From positions 8,118,501 to 8,182,500 of the forward strand of contig NZ_CP092183.1 of assembly GCF_023499255.1 (NCBI RefSeq): a DNA stretch of 64,000 nt, in the 5' to 3' direction. A model generated the notes under the pieces. That model had not been told where the DNA came from. It saw only the letters and a list, made by a program, of their open reading frames with translations, and did no database searches. Positions 33,028 through 41,659 of the stretch are shown here, one piece after another; position 1 is the stretch's first letter, and each line of letters starts with the position of its first letter. Source of the DNA: Couchioplanes caeruleus. GTDB taxonomy: Bacteria > Actinomycetota > Actinomycetes > Mycobacteriales > Micromonosporaceae. The position numbers were made by a program, and so were the translations under genes.

Positions 33028-34692
33028 GTGAGCAGCGGCGGACCCCTGATCGTGCAGTCCGACAAGACCCTGTTGCTGGAGGTCGACCACCCCGATGCCC
33101 AGGCGTGCCGGATGGCGATCGCTCCGTTCGCCGAGCTGGAGCGCTCGCCCGAGCACGTGCACACCTACCGGTTGACGCCGCTCGGGCTGTGGAACGCGCG
33201 TGCCGCCGGCCACGACGCCGAGGGTGTGGTCGACGCCCTGATCAAGTTCTCCCGCTATCCGGTGCCGCACGCGCTGCTGGTCGACGTGGCGGAGACCATG
33301 GACCGGTACGGCCGCCTCCAGCTGGCCAACGACCCGACGCACGGGCTCGTCCTGCGCGGGCTGGACAGGATCGTGCTGGTCGAGGTGGCGAAGAGCAAGA
33401 AGCTGGCCGGCATGCTGGGCGCCCGCATCGACGACGAGACGATCGTGGTGCACCCGTCCGAGCGGGGCCGGCTCAAGCAGGCGCTGCTGAAGCTCGGCTG
33501 GCCCGCCGAGGACCTCGCCGGGTACGTGGACGGCGAGGCGCACGAGATCGCTCTGGCCGAGGACGGGTGGACGCTGCGGTCGTACCAGCAGGAGGCGGTG
33601 GACGGTTTCTGGGCGGGCGGCTCGGGCGTGGTGGTGCTGCCCTGCGGCGCCGGCAAGACGCTGGTCGGCGCGGCCGCGATGGCCACCGCGAAGGCGACCA
33701 CGCTGATCCTGGTCACCAACACGGTCGCGGGCCGGCAGTGGAAGCGGGAACTGATCGCCCGCACGTCGCTGACCGAGGAGGAGATCGGCGAGTACTCGGG
33801 CGAGCGCAAGGAGATCCGCCCGGTCACCATCGCCACGTACCAGGTGCTCACCTCCCGCAAGGGCGGCGCGTTCACCCACCTCGACCTGTTCGGCGCCCGC
33901 GACTGGGGCCTGGTCATCTACGACGAGGTGCACCTGCTGCCGGCGCCGATCTTCCGCTTCACGGCCGACCTGCAGGCCCGCCGCCGCCTCGGCCTGACCG
34001 CGACGCTGGTGCGCGAGGACGGCCGCGAGGGCGACGTCTTCTCGCTGATCGGACCGAAGCGCTACGACGCGCCCTGGAAGGACATCGAGGCCCAGGGCTG
34101 GATCGCCCCGGCCGAGTGCGTCGAGGTCCGGGTCACGCTGACGGACGCCGAGCGGATGGCGTACGCGGTGACCGACGCCGAGGAGCGCTACCGGGTGGCG
34201 GCCACGGCTCGCACCAAGCTGCCCGTGGTGCGCGCCCTGGTGAACAAGCACGCGGGTGAGCAGACGCTGGTGATCGGCGGGTACATCGACCAGCTGCACG
34301 AGCTCGGCGAGTACCTCGACGCCCCGATCGTGCAGGGTTCCACCACCAACAAGGAGCGCGAGCGGCTCTTCGACGAGTTCCGCGCGGGCGCGCTGCGGAC
34401 GCTCGTCATCTCGAAGGTCGGCAACTTCAGCATCGACCTGCCTGAGGCCGCCGTGGCGATCCAGGTGTCCGGCACGTTCGGCTCGCGCCAGGAGGAGGCC
34501 CAGCGCCTCGGCCGCGTGCTGCGCCCCAAGGCGGACGGCCGCCAGGCGCACTTCTACACCGTGGTGTCACGCGACACGATCGACACCGAGTACGCGGCCC
34601 ACCGCCAGCGGTTCCTGGCGGAGCAGGGGTACGCGTACACGATCGTCGACGCCGACGACGTGCTCGGCCCGCCCCTGCCGCAGGTGGACTGA
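33028..34692 (+). CDS. DNA repair helicase XPB
   Basis: This 554-aa superfamily 2 helicase unwinds DNA 3' to 5'. The helicase motifs are the Walker A VLPCGAGKT, the DEVH box in VIYDEVHLLPA, the GLTATLVREDGRE block and the C-terminal QRLGRVLRPK. An N-terminal damage-recognition-like region of about 180 residues precedes them. The GTG has GGAAGGG seven bases upstream. Together with the PF13625-like gene directly upstream it forms a pair often kept together in actinobacteria. Its repair role in bacteria is only partly understood. Confidence 0.92.
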   Translation: MSSGGPLIVQSDKTLLLEVDHPDAQACRMAIAPFAELERSPEHVHTYRLTPLGLWNARAAGHDAEGVVDALIKFSRYPVPHALLVDVAETMDRYGRLQLANDPTHGLVLRGLDRIVLVEVAKSKKLAGMLGARIDDETIVVHPSERGRLKQALLKLGWPAEDLAGYVDGEAHEIALAEDGWTLRSYQQEAVDGFWAGGSGVVVLPCGAGKTLVGAAAMATAKATTLILVTNTVAGRQWKRELIARTSLTEEEIGEYSGERKEIRPVTIATYQVLTSRKGGAFTHLDLFGARDWGLVIYDEVHLLPAPIFRFTADLQARRRLGLTATLVREDGREGDVFSLIGPKRYDAPWKDIEAQGWIAPAECVEVRVTLTDAERMAYAVTDAEERYRVAATARTKLPVVRALVNKHAGEQTLVIGGYIDQLHELGEYLDAPIVQGSTTNKERERLFDEFRAGALRTLVISKVGNFSIDLPEAAVAIQVSGTFGSRQEEAQRLGRVLRPKADGRQAHFYTVVSRDTIDTEYAAHRQRFLAEQGYAYTIVDADDVLGPPLPQVD

Positions 34693-34698
34693 CCGCGG

Positions 34699-35469
34699 CT
34701 ACTCCGTCGGCCGCACCGGCTGCACGGGCGGTACGGGCGGCTCGGCCGGCTCCGGCACCTCCACGGACACGGCCGTCGGCGGCTCGTCCACGCTGCTGCC
34801 CTGCAGCAGGAAGGCGCCGGCGAGGCAGCCGAACGCGACGACGACGACGAAGGCGATCGCGGCTCCGACGGCGGCCCGCACCCAGGCGCGGGACGACGGT
34901 TCCCGGCGCGGCGGCGGGGGCGGATAGGGCGGCCCGCCGACGAACGGCGGCGGTCCCGCGTCCGACCACGGCCGCCCGCCCGGGCCGCTCGGGAAGAGGT
35001 GGCCGCCGCCCGGCGGGAAGGGCCCGGGCCGCTGCCGGAGCAGGTCGTCCGGCGGCGGGACCACGGCGGCGGAGAACGGCGGGGGCGCATAGGGCTGCGG
35101 CGCGGGCCCGGCCGCCCCGAGAACCTCGGCGCTGTCCAGGGCGGCGGTCCGCTCGGCCCGCCCGGTGAAGCGCGCGGAGGCGGCAGCCGTGACCGTTCCT
35201 CGCCTGGCCCCGGCCAGCTCCACCGTCGGCTCGGGCAGGCCGGCTTCCTCGTACGCCGCGGCCGCCACGACCTGCGGGCTGCCCAGCCGCTCGAGCACGA
35301 CGAGCAGCTCGGTCTCGGACGAGACCCCCCGCTCCGCGCGCTCGTTCACGATGTGCGCCTCGAGGTCGCCGAGCAGCTCCCGGCGCTGCAGGACGGGCAG
35401 GCCGCCCAGGCGTTGCTCCAGTTCGCGCAGGTACTCGGCGACGACCTCGTCGCATCTGTCGCTGCTCAT
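34699..35469 (-). CDS. HAAS-domain membrane protein coupled to PadR
   Basis: This 256-aa protein has an N-terminal HAAS-type helical domain (about residues 1-75: VAEYLRELEQRLGGLP; DLEAHIVNERAERG; LVVLERLGSPQVVAAAAYEE). A long proline-rich disordered region follows, then one membrane span (AAVGAAIAFVVVVAFGCLAGAF) and an acidic, proline-rich outer tail. HAAS proteins are usually co-encoded with PadR regulators. Its ATG overlaps the padR stop by four bases. The signal it handles is unknown. Confidence 0.82.
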   Translation of the reverse strand: MSSDRCDEVVAEYLRELEQRLGGLPVLQRRELLGDLEAHIVNERAERGVSSETELLVVLERLGSPQVVAAAAYEEAGLPEPTVELAGARRGTVTAAASARFTGRAERTAALDSAEVLGAAGPAPQPYAPPPFSAAVVPPPDDLLRQRPGPFPPGGGHLFPSGPGGRPWSDAGPPPFVGGPPYPPPPPRREPSSRAWVRAAVGAAIAFVVVVAFGCLAGAFLLQGSSVDEPPTAVSVEVPEPAEPPVPPVQPVRPTE

Positions 35470-35807
35470 GCCCCACCGGTCCCTACAAGACGGTCGACGG
35501 TCTGTCGAAACGACACCCATTCCGTGCGGAAGTGCTCCAGCGCCGACCGGCCGTCGTCGGTGAGCGCGTAGTAGCGCCGGGGCGGCCCCGACGGCGACTC
35601 GCTCCACTTGCTGTCGAGCCAGCCGATGCGGCGCAGCCGGGACAGCAGCGGGTAGATGGTGCCCTCGGAGGCGGCGAGGCCGCGTTCGTCACCGAAGCGA
35701 CGCACGATCTCGGTGCCGTACCGGTCCTCGTGCTCGACCATCGCGAGCACGCAGAACTCGAGGGTCCCGCGCCGCAGACTTGTCGAGAGCTGCGCGACGT
35801 CTGCCAT
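35466..35807 (-). CDS. PadR-family transcriptional regulator
   Basis: This 113-aa winged helix-turn-helix protein of the short PadR type contains LRRGTLEFCVLAMVEHEDRYG, a recognition helix in EGTIYPLLSRLRRIGWL and the wing PPRRYYALTDDGR. It probably represses its own operon with the HAAS gene. The ATG at 35807 was chosen because TACCGT lies seven bases upstream with a -35 of TTGAGG at a 17-base gap; a longer frame starting at 35843 would begin inside this promoter. A 23-base palindrome lies between the promoter boxes. Confidence 0.88.
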   Translation of the reverse strand: MADVAQLSTSLRRGTLEFCVLAMVEHEDRYGTEIVRRFGDERGLAASEGTIYPLLSRLRRIGWLDSKWSESPSGPPRRYYALTDDGRSALEHFRTEWVSFRQTVDRLVGTGGA

Positions 35808-35814
35808 GCGGCAC

Positions 35815-35843
35815 ACGGTACCTTGCGTCGCAAGGTACCTCAA
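35815..35843 (-). promoter_or_regulatory. padR promoter with 23-bp perfect palindromic operator
   Basis: On the minus strand, TTGAGG (complement of 35838-35843), 17 bases, then TACCGT (complement of 35815-35820) lie seven bases before the padR ATG. The arms GGTACCTTGC (35817-35826) and GCAAGGTACC (35830-35839) form a perfect palindrome around a 3-base centre, within the spacer and touching the -10. Confidence 0.75.
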
Positions 35844-36751
35844 GAGACGGGCAGCGGCGGCCCGGTCACCAGCAGATCGGCGAGCAGGTCACCGTGGTCC
35901 TCCACCCGTTCCAGCACCTCGGATGCGCCGAACTGGCGCGCCTCCTCGTCGCCGAGCGCCATCGCCGAGACTTCGTCCCACGTCAGGGGCGTGGAGGCGG
36001 TCGGCGCCGCCATCGCCCGCAACGAGTACGGCGCCACCGTCGTCTTGGCCGCGGCGTTCTGGCTCCAGTCGATGAACACCTTGCCGGGCCGGACCGCTTT
36101 CGCCATCTTCGCCGTGATGGAGCCCGGAACCTGCGCGGAAAGCTCCTCCGCGACCTTCTTGGCGTACCGGGAGACGACCTCGGAATCCTGCGTGCCGGAG
36201 ATGGGCACGCACAGCTGCATGCCTTTCTTGCCGGAGGTCTTCGGGTACGCGCTCAGCCCGTCCCCGGCGAGCCGGTCGCGCATCAGCATGGCCACCGCGC
36301 AGCATTCCCGCAGTCCCGCCGGGGCGCCCGGGTCCAGGTCCACGACCATCAGGTCCGGGTGCTCGCCGATCCGCCACTGTGGCGTGTGCAATTCCAGGGA
36401 CGCCAGGTTCGCCACCCAGACGAGCGCCGCCAGCTCGTCCACGACCACGAAGTCGATGGTTTCCCGGGACTTGGTGGAGCCGGGTACGGGCAGCGTTTCC
36501 AGCCGTACCCAGGAAGGGGTTCCGCCCGGCGCGTTCTTCTCGAAGAAATGCATGCCGTCGACGCCGTTGGGATAGCGGATCCGGGTCAGCGCGCGGTCCC
36601 GCAGATGCGGCAGCAGCACCGGCGCGATCCGCGTGTAGTAGTCGATGACCTCGCCCTTGGTGAACCCCGCCTCGGGGTACATCAGCTTGTCCAGGTTCGA
36701 CAGCTCGAGGTCGCGGCCCTCGATCTGGACGGCGAAACGCTCACCCACCAT
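35840..36751 (-). CDS. ligD: LigD-type primase-polymerase
   Basis: This 303-aa protein is a stand-alone LigD polymerase domain, which fills gaps with ribonucleotides during non-homologous end joining. The catalytic aspartates lie in VVDLDPGAPAG, and a third acidic site is in KVFIDWSQN. The family elements NLDKLMYPEAGFTKGEVIDYY and KTSGKKGMQL are also present. It overlaps the downstream end of the ligase gene by 11 bases. In many bacteria these domains are fused in one LigD; here they are separate genes. Its 3' end also overlaps the padR promoter. Confidence 0.9.
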   Translation of the reverse strand: MVGERFAVQIEGRDLELSNLDKLMYPEAGFTKGEVIDYYTRIAPVLLPHLRDRALTRIRYPNGVDGMHFFEKNAPGGTPSWVRLETLPVPGSTKSRETIDFVVVDELAALVWVANLASLELHTPQWRIGEHPDLMVVDLDPGAPAGLRECCAVAMLMRDRLAGDGLSAYPKTSGKKGMQLCVPISGTQDSEVVSRYAKKVAEELSAQVPGSITAKMAKAVRPGKVFIDWSQNAAAKTTVAPYSLRAMAAPTASTPLTWDEVSAMALGDEEARQFGASEVLERVEDHGDLLADLLVTGPPLPVS

Positions 36752-37694
36752 CGTCGTCCTCCACGCATTCCGCCGGCGTCTTGTCGGGGCGCAGCCGCAG
36801 GAAGCGCGGGAACCGCAGCCGGCCGTCCGGCGTACGGTTGCCGTAGCGCACCTCGACCACCAGGTCGGGGCTTACCCAGTGCGCCCCGCGGGCATCCTCG
36901 CGCGGCACGGCGCCCGGCGTGAACGGCGACTCGCGGGTGGCCAGCGGCTCCAGCACGGACAGGAGCTCACGTTCCGCCGCCGCGCCGATCCCGCCGCCGA
37001 CCCGGCCCCGGAACAGCATCCGCCCGTCCGGCCCGGGTACGCCCACCAGCAGCCCGCCGAGCTGGCGCGCCCCGGAGCGCCACCCGCCGATGACGTAGTC
37101 GCCGGTACGGTCGAACTTCACCTTGATCCAGTCCGGTGACCGCGCGCCCGGCAGGTACGGCGTCCCCAGCCGCTTCGCGACCACGCCCTCGAGGCTGTTC
37201 TCCCGGGCGGCCGCCGCCGTCGCCGCGCCGTCGGGGAAGGCCGGTGGCACCATCCACGGCCCCGCGCCCAGGTCGAGCCGCTCGAGGCGGGCGCGGCGCT
37301 CCTCGTACGGCAGGTCCAGCAGCCAGGCGCCGTCGTACCGGAGCAGGTCGAAGATCATGTACGTGGCCGGCAGCGTCACGGCCAGCCGGGCAGCCTTCCC
37401 GGTGTCCCGGACGTGCATGCGCTCGGCGAGCGAGGTGAACGAGGGCCGCCCCGCCGCGTCGAGCACCACCATCTCGCCGTCAAGCACCGTGTCGGGCGGC
37501 AGCGCGAGCGCCGTGAGCTCGGGATAGGCCGGGGTCACGGACGCGCCGGAACGGGCCCACAGCTGCGGCGGCCCGCCGGCGGCGAAGGAGGCCAGCACGC
37601 GGACGCCGTCCCACTTGAACTCGTAGCTCCACCCCGCGCCGGCCGGCAGTGGCCCCGCGGTCGCGAGCATGGGAGACAGGGGCGCGCCCGGCAC
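36741..37694 (-). CDS. ATP-dependent DNA ligase (LigD ligase-domain or LigC type)
   Basis: This 317-aa ATP-dependent ligase seals DNA ends, probably with Ku and the polymerase next to it. The adenylation motif is YEFKWDGVR with the catalytic lysine near residue 27. Other nucleotidyltransferase motifs are LDGEMVVLD, FDLLRYDG, EGVVAKRLGTPY and WIKVKF. An OB-fold half with VGGGIG and VEVRYG follows. No nuclease domain is present. The GTG has TAAGGT six bases upstream, pointing to a leaderless start. The gene is divergent from ku. Confidence 0.9.
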   Translation of the reverse strand: MPGAPLSPMLATAGPLPAGAGWSYEFKWDGVRVLASFAAGGPPQLWARSGASVTPAYPELTALALPPDTVLDGEMVVLDAAGRPSFTSLAERMHVRDTGKAARLAVTLPATYMIFDLLRYDGAWLLDLPYEERRARLERLDLGAGPWMVPPAFPDGAATAAAARENSLEGVVAKRLGTPYLPGARSPDWIKVKFDRTGDYVIGGWRSGARQLGGLLVGVPGPDGRMLFRGRVGGGIGAAAERELLSVLEPLATRESPFTPGAVPREDARGAHWVSPDLVVEVRYGNRTPDGRLRFPRFLRLRPDKTPAECVEDDDGG

Positions 37695-37700
37695 CTGATC

Positions 37701-37706
37701 ACCTTA
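37701..37706 (-). promoter_or_regulatory. Ligase leaderless -10 element
   Basis: TAAGGT on the minus strand lies six bases before the GTG of the ligase gene, in the short gap shared with the divergent ku gene. Confidence 0.45.
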
Positions 37707-37787
37707 GGCACGAGCGAACACCTTACGCAGGCGTCTCACTAATGCCATCCTTGATCGAGGCGCAGCTCACGGGGGTAGGAGGCGAGT

Positions 37788-38687
37788 ATGCGAGCGATCT
37801 GGAAGGGCGCGGTCTCGTTCGGCCTGGTGTCGATCGCCGTCAAGCTCTACTCGGCCACCGAGGAGAAGGACATCCGGTTCCACCAGGTGCACCGCACCGA
37901 CGGCGGCCGGATCAAGTACCAGCGGACCTGCTCGATCGACGGCGAGGTGGTCAGCTACGACGACATCGCCAAGGGGTACGACATCGGCGGCGGCGAGATG
38001 GTCATCCTGACCGACGAGGACTTCGCCGAGCTCCCGCTCACCACGTCCCGGGCGATCGACGTGCTGCAGTTCGTACCGGCCGAGCAGATCGACCCGCTGC
38101 TGTTCGCGAAGTCGTACTACCTCGAGCCCGAGGGCCAGGCGGCGAAGCCGTACGTGCTGCTCCGCGACGCCCTGACCGAGGCCGACCGGGTGGCGATCGT
38201 CAAGATCGCGCTGCGCCAGCGGGAGCAGCTCGCGACCCTGCGCGTCCACGACGACGTGCTGGTCCTCAACACCATGCTCTGGCCCGACGAGGTACGCACC
38301 CCCGACTTCGGCTTCCTCGACGACGACATCGAGACCCGGCCGGCCGAGCTGGCGATGGCGAGCTCCCTGATCGACTCGATGGCCGGCAGCTTCAAGCCCG
38401 AGGAGTTCACCGACAACTACCGGGCCGCGCTGCAGGAGGTCATCGACGCCAAGGTCGAGGGCCGCGAGGTCGTCGCCCCGGAGGAGGCCGAGGAGGCACC
38501 GGCTGCCGCGGTGGACCTGATGGCGGCGCTGAAGGCGTCGGTCGAGCGGGCCAAGGCCGCCCGCGGGGAGGCCGCGGAGGCCACCCCCATCAAGAAGGCG
38601 GCTCCAGCGAAGAAGGCAGCCGCCAAGAAGACCACCGCCGCGAAGAAGACCACACCCGCCAAGAAAGCGGCGAAGAAGGCCTCCTGA
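37788..38687 (+). CDS. ku: Ku DNA end-binding protein
   Basis: This 299-aa bacterial Ku forms a homodimeric ring on DNA ends and recruits LigD-type enzymes for non-homologous end joining. The N-terminal MRAIWKGAVSFGLVSIAVKLYSATE is typical, as is VHRTDGGRIKYQRTCSIDGEVV. The last ~45 residues are lysine/alanine-rich (repeated PAKKAA-type blocks), like the basic tails that aid DNA binding. AGGAGG precedes the ATG by six bases. It is divergent from the ligase and LigD polymerase genes, giving a compact repair locus. Confidence 0.95.
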   Translation: MRAIWKGAVSFGLVSIAVKLYSATEEKDIRFHQVHRTDGGRIKYQRTCSIDGEVVSYDDIAKGYDIGGGEMVILTDEDFAELPLTTSRAIDVLQFVPAEQIDPLLFAKSYYLEPEGQAAKPYVLLRDALTEADRVAIVKIALRQREQLATLRVHDDVLVLNTMLWPDEVRTPDFGFLDDDIETRPAELAMASSLIDSMAGSFKPEEFTDNYRAALQEVIDAKVEGREVVAPEEAEEAPAAAVDLMAALKASVERAKAARGEAAEATPIKKAAPAKKAAAKKTTAAKKTTPAKKAAKKAS

Positions 38688-38688
38688 C

Positions 38689-38694
38689 TAGGGT
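38689..38694 (+). promoter_or_regulatory. Nudix gene leaderless -10 element
   Basis: TAGGGT lies six bases before the GTG at 38701, immediately after the ku stop codon. No Shine-Dalgarno is seen. Confidence 0.45.
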
Positions 38695-38700
38695 GGTCCT

Positions 38701-39189
38701 GTGGCATTGACGTGGGCTGAGTCTTATCTGGGCCGGGTACGCACCAGCGTCGGCGACACCGACACCCTGCTGTTCGTGGGGGCGCGCGGGGTCATCCTCG
38801 ACGAGCAGGGGCGCCTGCTGCTGATCCAGCGCTCCGACAACCGCCGCTGGGCGATCCCGGCGGGCGCCATGGAGCTCGGCGAGAGCATGGAGGAGTGCGC
38901 GATCCGGGAGGTGTGGGAGGAGACCGGGCTGCGGGCCACCTCGCTGACGCCGTTCGCGTTCTACAGCGCGTACACGTACACCAACGAGTGGGGTCACACG
39001 TACCAGCAGATCCTCATGTCCTTCCGGATCCACACCTGGGAGGGTGAGCTGCAGAAGGTGACCGAGGAATCGGTCGACGCCGGGTTCTTCCCGCTGGAGG
39101 CGCTGCCCGGCCCCAAGTCGATGGTCATCGACGAGACGCTGGCCGATCTCGCCGCCTTCGAGTCCACCGGGCGCATGGTTCTGAAATAG
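38701..39189 (+). CDS. Nudix hydrolase
   Basis: This 162-aa hydrolase of nucleoside diphosphates linked to another group has the complete Nudix box: GAMELGESMEECAIREVWEE followed by TGL fits G-x5-E-x7-REUxEExGU. The LLLIQRSDNRRWAIP segment precedes it as usual. The substrate is unknown. A role in cleaning oxidised nucleotides would fit the repair genes next to it but is only a guess. The GTG is 13 bases after the ku stop and has TAGGGT six bases upstream, so it can be transcribed on its own. Confidence 0.9.
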   Translation: MALTWAESYLGRVRTSVGDTDTLLFVGARGVILDEQGRLLLIQRSDNRRWAIPAGAMELGESMEECAIREVWEETGLRATSLTPFAFYSAYTYTNEWGHTYQQILMSFRIHTWEGELQKVTEESVDAGFFPLEALPGPKSMVIDETLADLAAFESTGRMVLK

Positions 39190-39218
39190 GCTCGCCCGCG
39201 CCGGACGCCGCGGGCAGG

Positions 39219-40484
39219 ATGCGGGACGTGACCGACCGGCCCCGGCGGCGGCTGGGGCTCGACCTCACCCCGCTGCGCACCTCCCGCGACTTCCGCCTCG
39301 TGTTCTTCGGCGGCTCGGTGTCGGGCATCGGGTCGTTCATCACGTACGTCACGATCCCCTACCAGGTCGCCCGGCTCACCGACGATCCGCTGATGGTGGG
39401 GCTGCTCGGCGTCTGTGAGCTCGTACCCCTGCTGGTGATGGCCTTCGTGGGCGGCGCACTCGCCGACTTCCTGGACCGTCGCCTGCTGGTCCGCGGCGGC
39501 GAGCTCGCCCTCGCCGGGCTCTGCGCCGTCCTGCTGCTCAACGCCCTCGGCGACCGGCCGCACCTGTGGCTGCTGTTCCTGGTGGCGGCCCTGACCGCCA
39601 CGGTCGACGGCATCCAGCGGCCGGCCCTGGAGGCGATGGTCCCCCGCCTGGTCCGGCGGGAGGAGCTGCCGGCCACGATGGCGCTGCGCGGGCTCGGCAT
39701 GCAGGTGGCCCAGCTCGGCGGCCCGGCCCTGGCGGGCGTCCTGATCGCGTCGGTCGACCTCACCCTGGTGTACGCGTTCGACCTCGCCACCTTCGCGTTC
39801 TCGGTGACCTGTCTGACGCTCGTGAAGGCGGTTCCGCCGCCGCCCGACGCGGACCGGCCGTCCCTGCGTTCGGTGGCCACCGGCCTGCGGTACGCCCGCA
39901 GCCGCCAGGAGCTGCTCGGCACGTACCTCGTCGACATCAACGCCATGTTCTTCGGCATGCCGCAGGCGCTGTACCCGTTCCTGGCCACCCAGCTAGGCGG
40001 TCCGCGCGTCCTCGGCCTGCTCTACGCGGCCCCGGCCGCCGGCGCCCTGCTGGCCACGCTCGCCTCCGGCTGGACCGGCCGCGTACACCGGCACGGCCTC
40101 ATGGTGATCATCGCCGCCGCGCTGTGGGGCGTCGGCATCGTCGGTGCCGGACTGTCGGACATGCTCTGGCTGACGCTCTTCTGCCTGGCCTTCGCGGGTG
40201 CCGCGGACATGATCTCCGGCATCTTCCGCATGGTGATCTGGAGCCAGACCATCCCGGACCACCTGCGGGGCCGGCTCGCCGGCATCGAGATGCTGTCGTA
40301 CACGACCGGCCCGCTGCTGGGCCAGCTCCGGTCGGGCCTGATGGCCCGCGGCCGGCTGGGCGTCCCGGGCTCGATCTGGGTGGGCGGCGTGCTCTGCATC
40401 ATCGGTACGGCCGCCCTGGCCCTCGCCCTGCCCAAATTCGTCCGGTACGACGCCAGAGATCACCTGACCCCCACCGCCTCCTGA
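39219..40484 (+). CDS. MFS transporter (EntS-like)
   Basis: This 421-aa protein with about twelve membrane spans is close in style to enterobactin exporter EntS. It has LRTSRDFRLVFFGGSVSGIGSF at the start and the loop GGALADFLDRRLLV between spans 2 and 3. A second half-repeat begins near YARSRQELLGTYLVDINAMF. The ATG at 39219 has only a weak GCAGG in front; GTG at 39228 is an alternative. It is co-directional with the Nudix gene and convergent with the reductase gene. The cargo is unknown. Confidence 0.85.
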   Translation: MRDVTDRPRRRLGLDLTPLRTSRDFRLVFFGGSVSGIGSFITYVTIPYQVARLTDDPLMVGLLGVCELVPLLVMAFVGGALADFLDRRLLVRGGELALAGLCAVLLLNALGDRPHLWLLFLVAALTATVDGIQRPALEAMVPRLVRREELPATMALRGLGMQVAQLGGPALAGVLIASVDLTLVYAFDLATFAFSVTCLTLVKAVPPPPDADRPSLRSVATGLRYARSRQELLGTYLVDINAMFFGMPQALYPFLATQLGGPRVLGLLYAAPAAGALLATLASGWTGRVHRHGLMVIIAAALWGVGIVGAGLSDMLWLTLFCLAFAGAADMISGIFRMVIWSQTIPDHLRGRLAGIEMLSYTTGPLLGQLRSGLMARGRLGVPGSIWVGGVLCIIGTAALALALPKFVRYDARDHLTPTAS

Positions 40485-40503
40485 GCCCAGCCGCCTCTTC
40501 GGT

Positions 40504-41634
40504 TCAGCCGCCGAGCAGCCCCGCGGCGATCCGGATGGCCGGGCGGTGCACCACGTCGGCCATCGACAGCTCGCCGCGGCAGAACTTCTCGAACGCGCGC
40601 CATCCGATCGGCGTCCGCATCGCCGTGTGCATGAGCCGCTGATGCTGCTCGAACACCCGCAGCAGCCGCCGACCCGCCGCCATCTCCGGCGCCAGATGCC
40701 GCTCGACCAGCGCGTCGTACTCGGCCAGCCCGTCCGGGGCATCCGCGCGGGCGGCCACCTCCCCCGCCCACGTCCCCGAGCGCAGCGCGAAGCTGATGCC
40801 CTCCCGGGTCCACGGCTCGAGCAGACCGGCGGCGTCGCCGACGACGATGACGCGGCCCCGGCGCACCGGCGAGCCCGCGCTGCGGCACCGGGTCAGATGC
40901 CCGGAGTCGCGGACGACCCGGCGGTCCTGGAGGCCGAGCTGCGCAAGGAACTGCGACAGGTACTGCTTGGTCTCGGCGCCTCTGCCCTTCGCCATGATGA
41001 CGCCCACCGTGAGCTCGTCGTCCTTCGGGAAGACCCACCCGTACGAGCCCGGCACCGGACCCCAGTCGAGCACGACACGCCCGCGGTACGCCGCCCGGTC
41101 CGCGGCCGTGGCGGCCACCTCGACCTCCAGCCCCAGGTCCTGCTGGTCGAACGTGACCCCGACGTGCCGGGAGCTGATCGCCGCGGAGCCGTCGGCGCCG
41201 ATGACCGTACGGGCCCGGACGACCTCCCCGCCGGCCAGCACCACAGTGGCCGACGCCTCGTCCTGGTCGATGGCCCGGACCTGGGCGTTCTGGCGTACGT
41301 GCGTCCCGGCCGCCACCGCCGCCTTGTACCAGGCGAAGTCGAAGTCGTCGCGCCGGACCATCGTCAGCAGCGGGCGCGGCGACCGGCGGGTGACGCCGTG
41401 CCGCCCCCGGTCGGTGAAGGTGATCGCGGTGATCGTGTCGCGGGCCGGCACGGTCAGCCGCGGTCCGGCGAGCCCGAGGGACGTGCCGATCAGCCCGCCC
41501 CCGCAGGTCTTGTAGCGCGGGTGCTCCGCGCGTTCCAGCACGATCGTCCGGGCCCCGGCCGACGCCGCCGCATGGGCCGCCGCCAGGCCTCCCGGACCGC
41601 CGCCGACCACGGCCACGTCCCACTCCGCCACCAC
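40504..41634 (-). CDS. Geranylgeranyl-reductase-family FAD enzyme
   Basis: This 376-aa flavoprotein has a Rossmann FAD site at its start (WDVAVVGGGPGGLAAAHAAA), the family CGGG motif in YKTCGGGLIG, and a second FAD motif RVIVVGDAAGLLEPWTREGI. The family saturates isoprenoid chains of lipids, chlorophyll or menaquinone. A MenJ-like role on menaquinone side chains would fit the mqnB and mqnD genes 12 kb away; this is inference. The GTG at 41634 was chosen since TAGACT lies seven bases upstream; an ATG 11 codons earlier would lie in the shared operator region. Confidence 0.87.
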   Translation of the reverse strand: MVAEWDVAVVGGGPGGLAAAHAAASAGARTIVLERAEHPRYKTCGGGLIGTSLGLAGPRLTVPARDTITAITFTDRGRHGVTRRSPRPLLTMVRRDDFDFAWYKAAVAAGTHVRQNAQVRAIDQDEASATVVLAGGEVVRARTVIGADGSAAISSRHVGVTFDQQDLGLEVEVAATAADRAAYRGRVVLDWGPVPGSYGWVFPKDDELTVGVIMAKGRGAETKQYLSQFLAQLGLQDRRVVRDSGHLTRCRSAGSPVRRGRVIVVGDAAGLLEPWTREGISFALRSGTWAGEVAARADAPDGLAEYDALVERHLAPEMAAGRRLLRVFEQHQRLMHTAMRTPIGWRAFEKFCRGELSMADVVHRPAIRIAAGLLGG

Positions 41635-41641
41635 GTGCGCG

Positions 41642-41647
41642 AGTCTA
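41642..41647 (-). promoter_or_regulatory. Reductase gene leaderless -10 element
   Basis: TAGACT on the minus strand lies seven bases before the GTG at 41634. The first of the two GTAC operators begins 13 bases upstream of it, so the TetR protein could also affect this divergent gene. Confidence 0.5.
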
Positions 41648-41659
41648 ACGATCAGCGCT

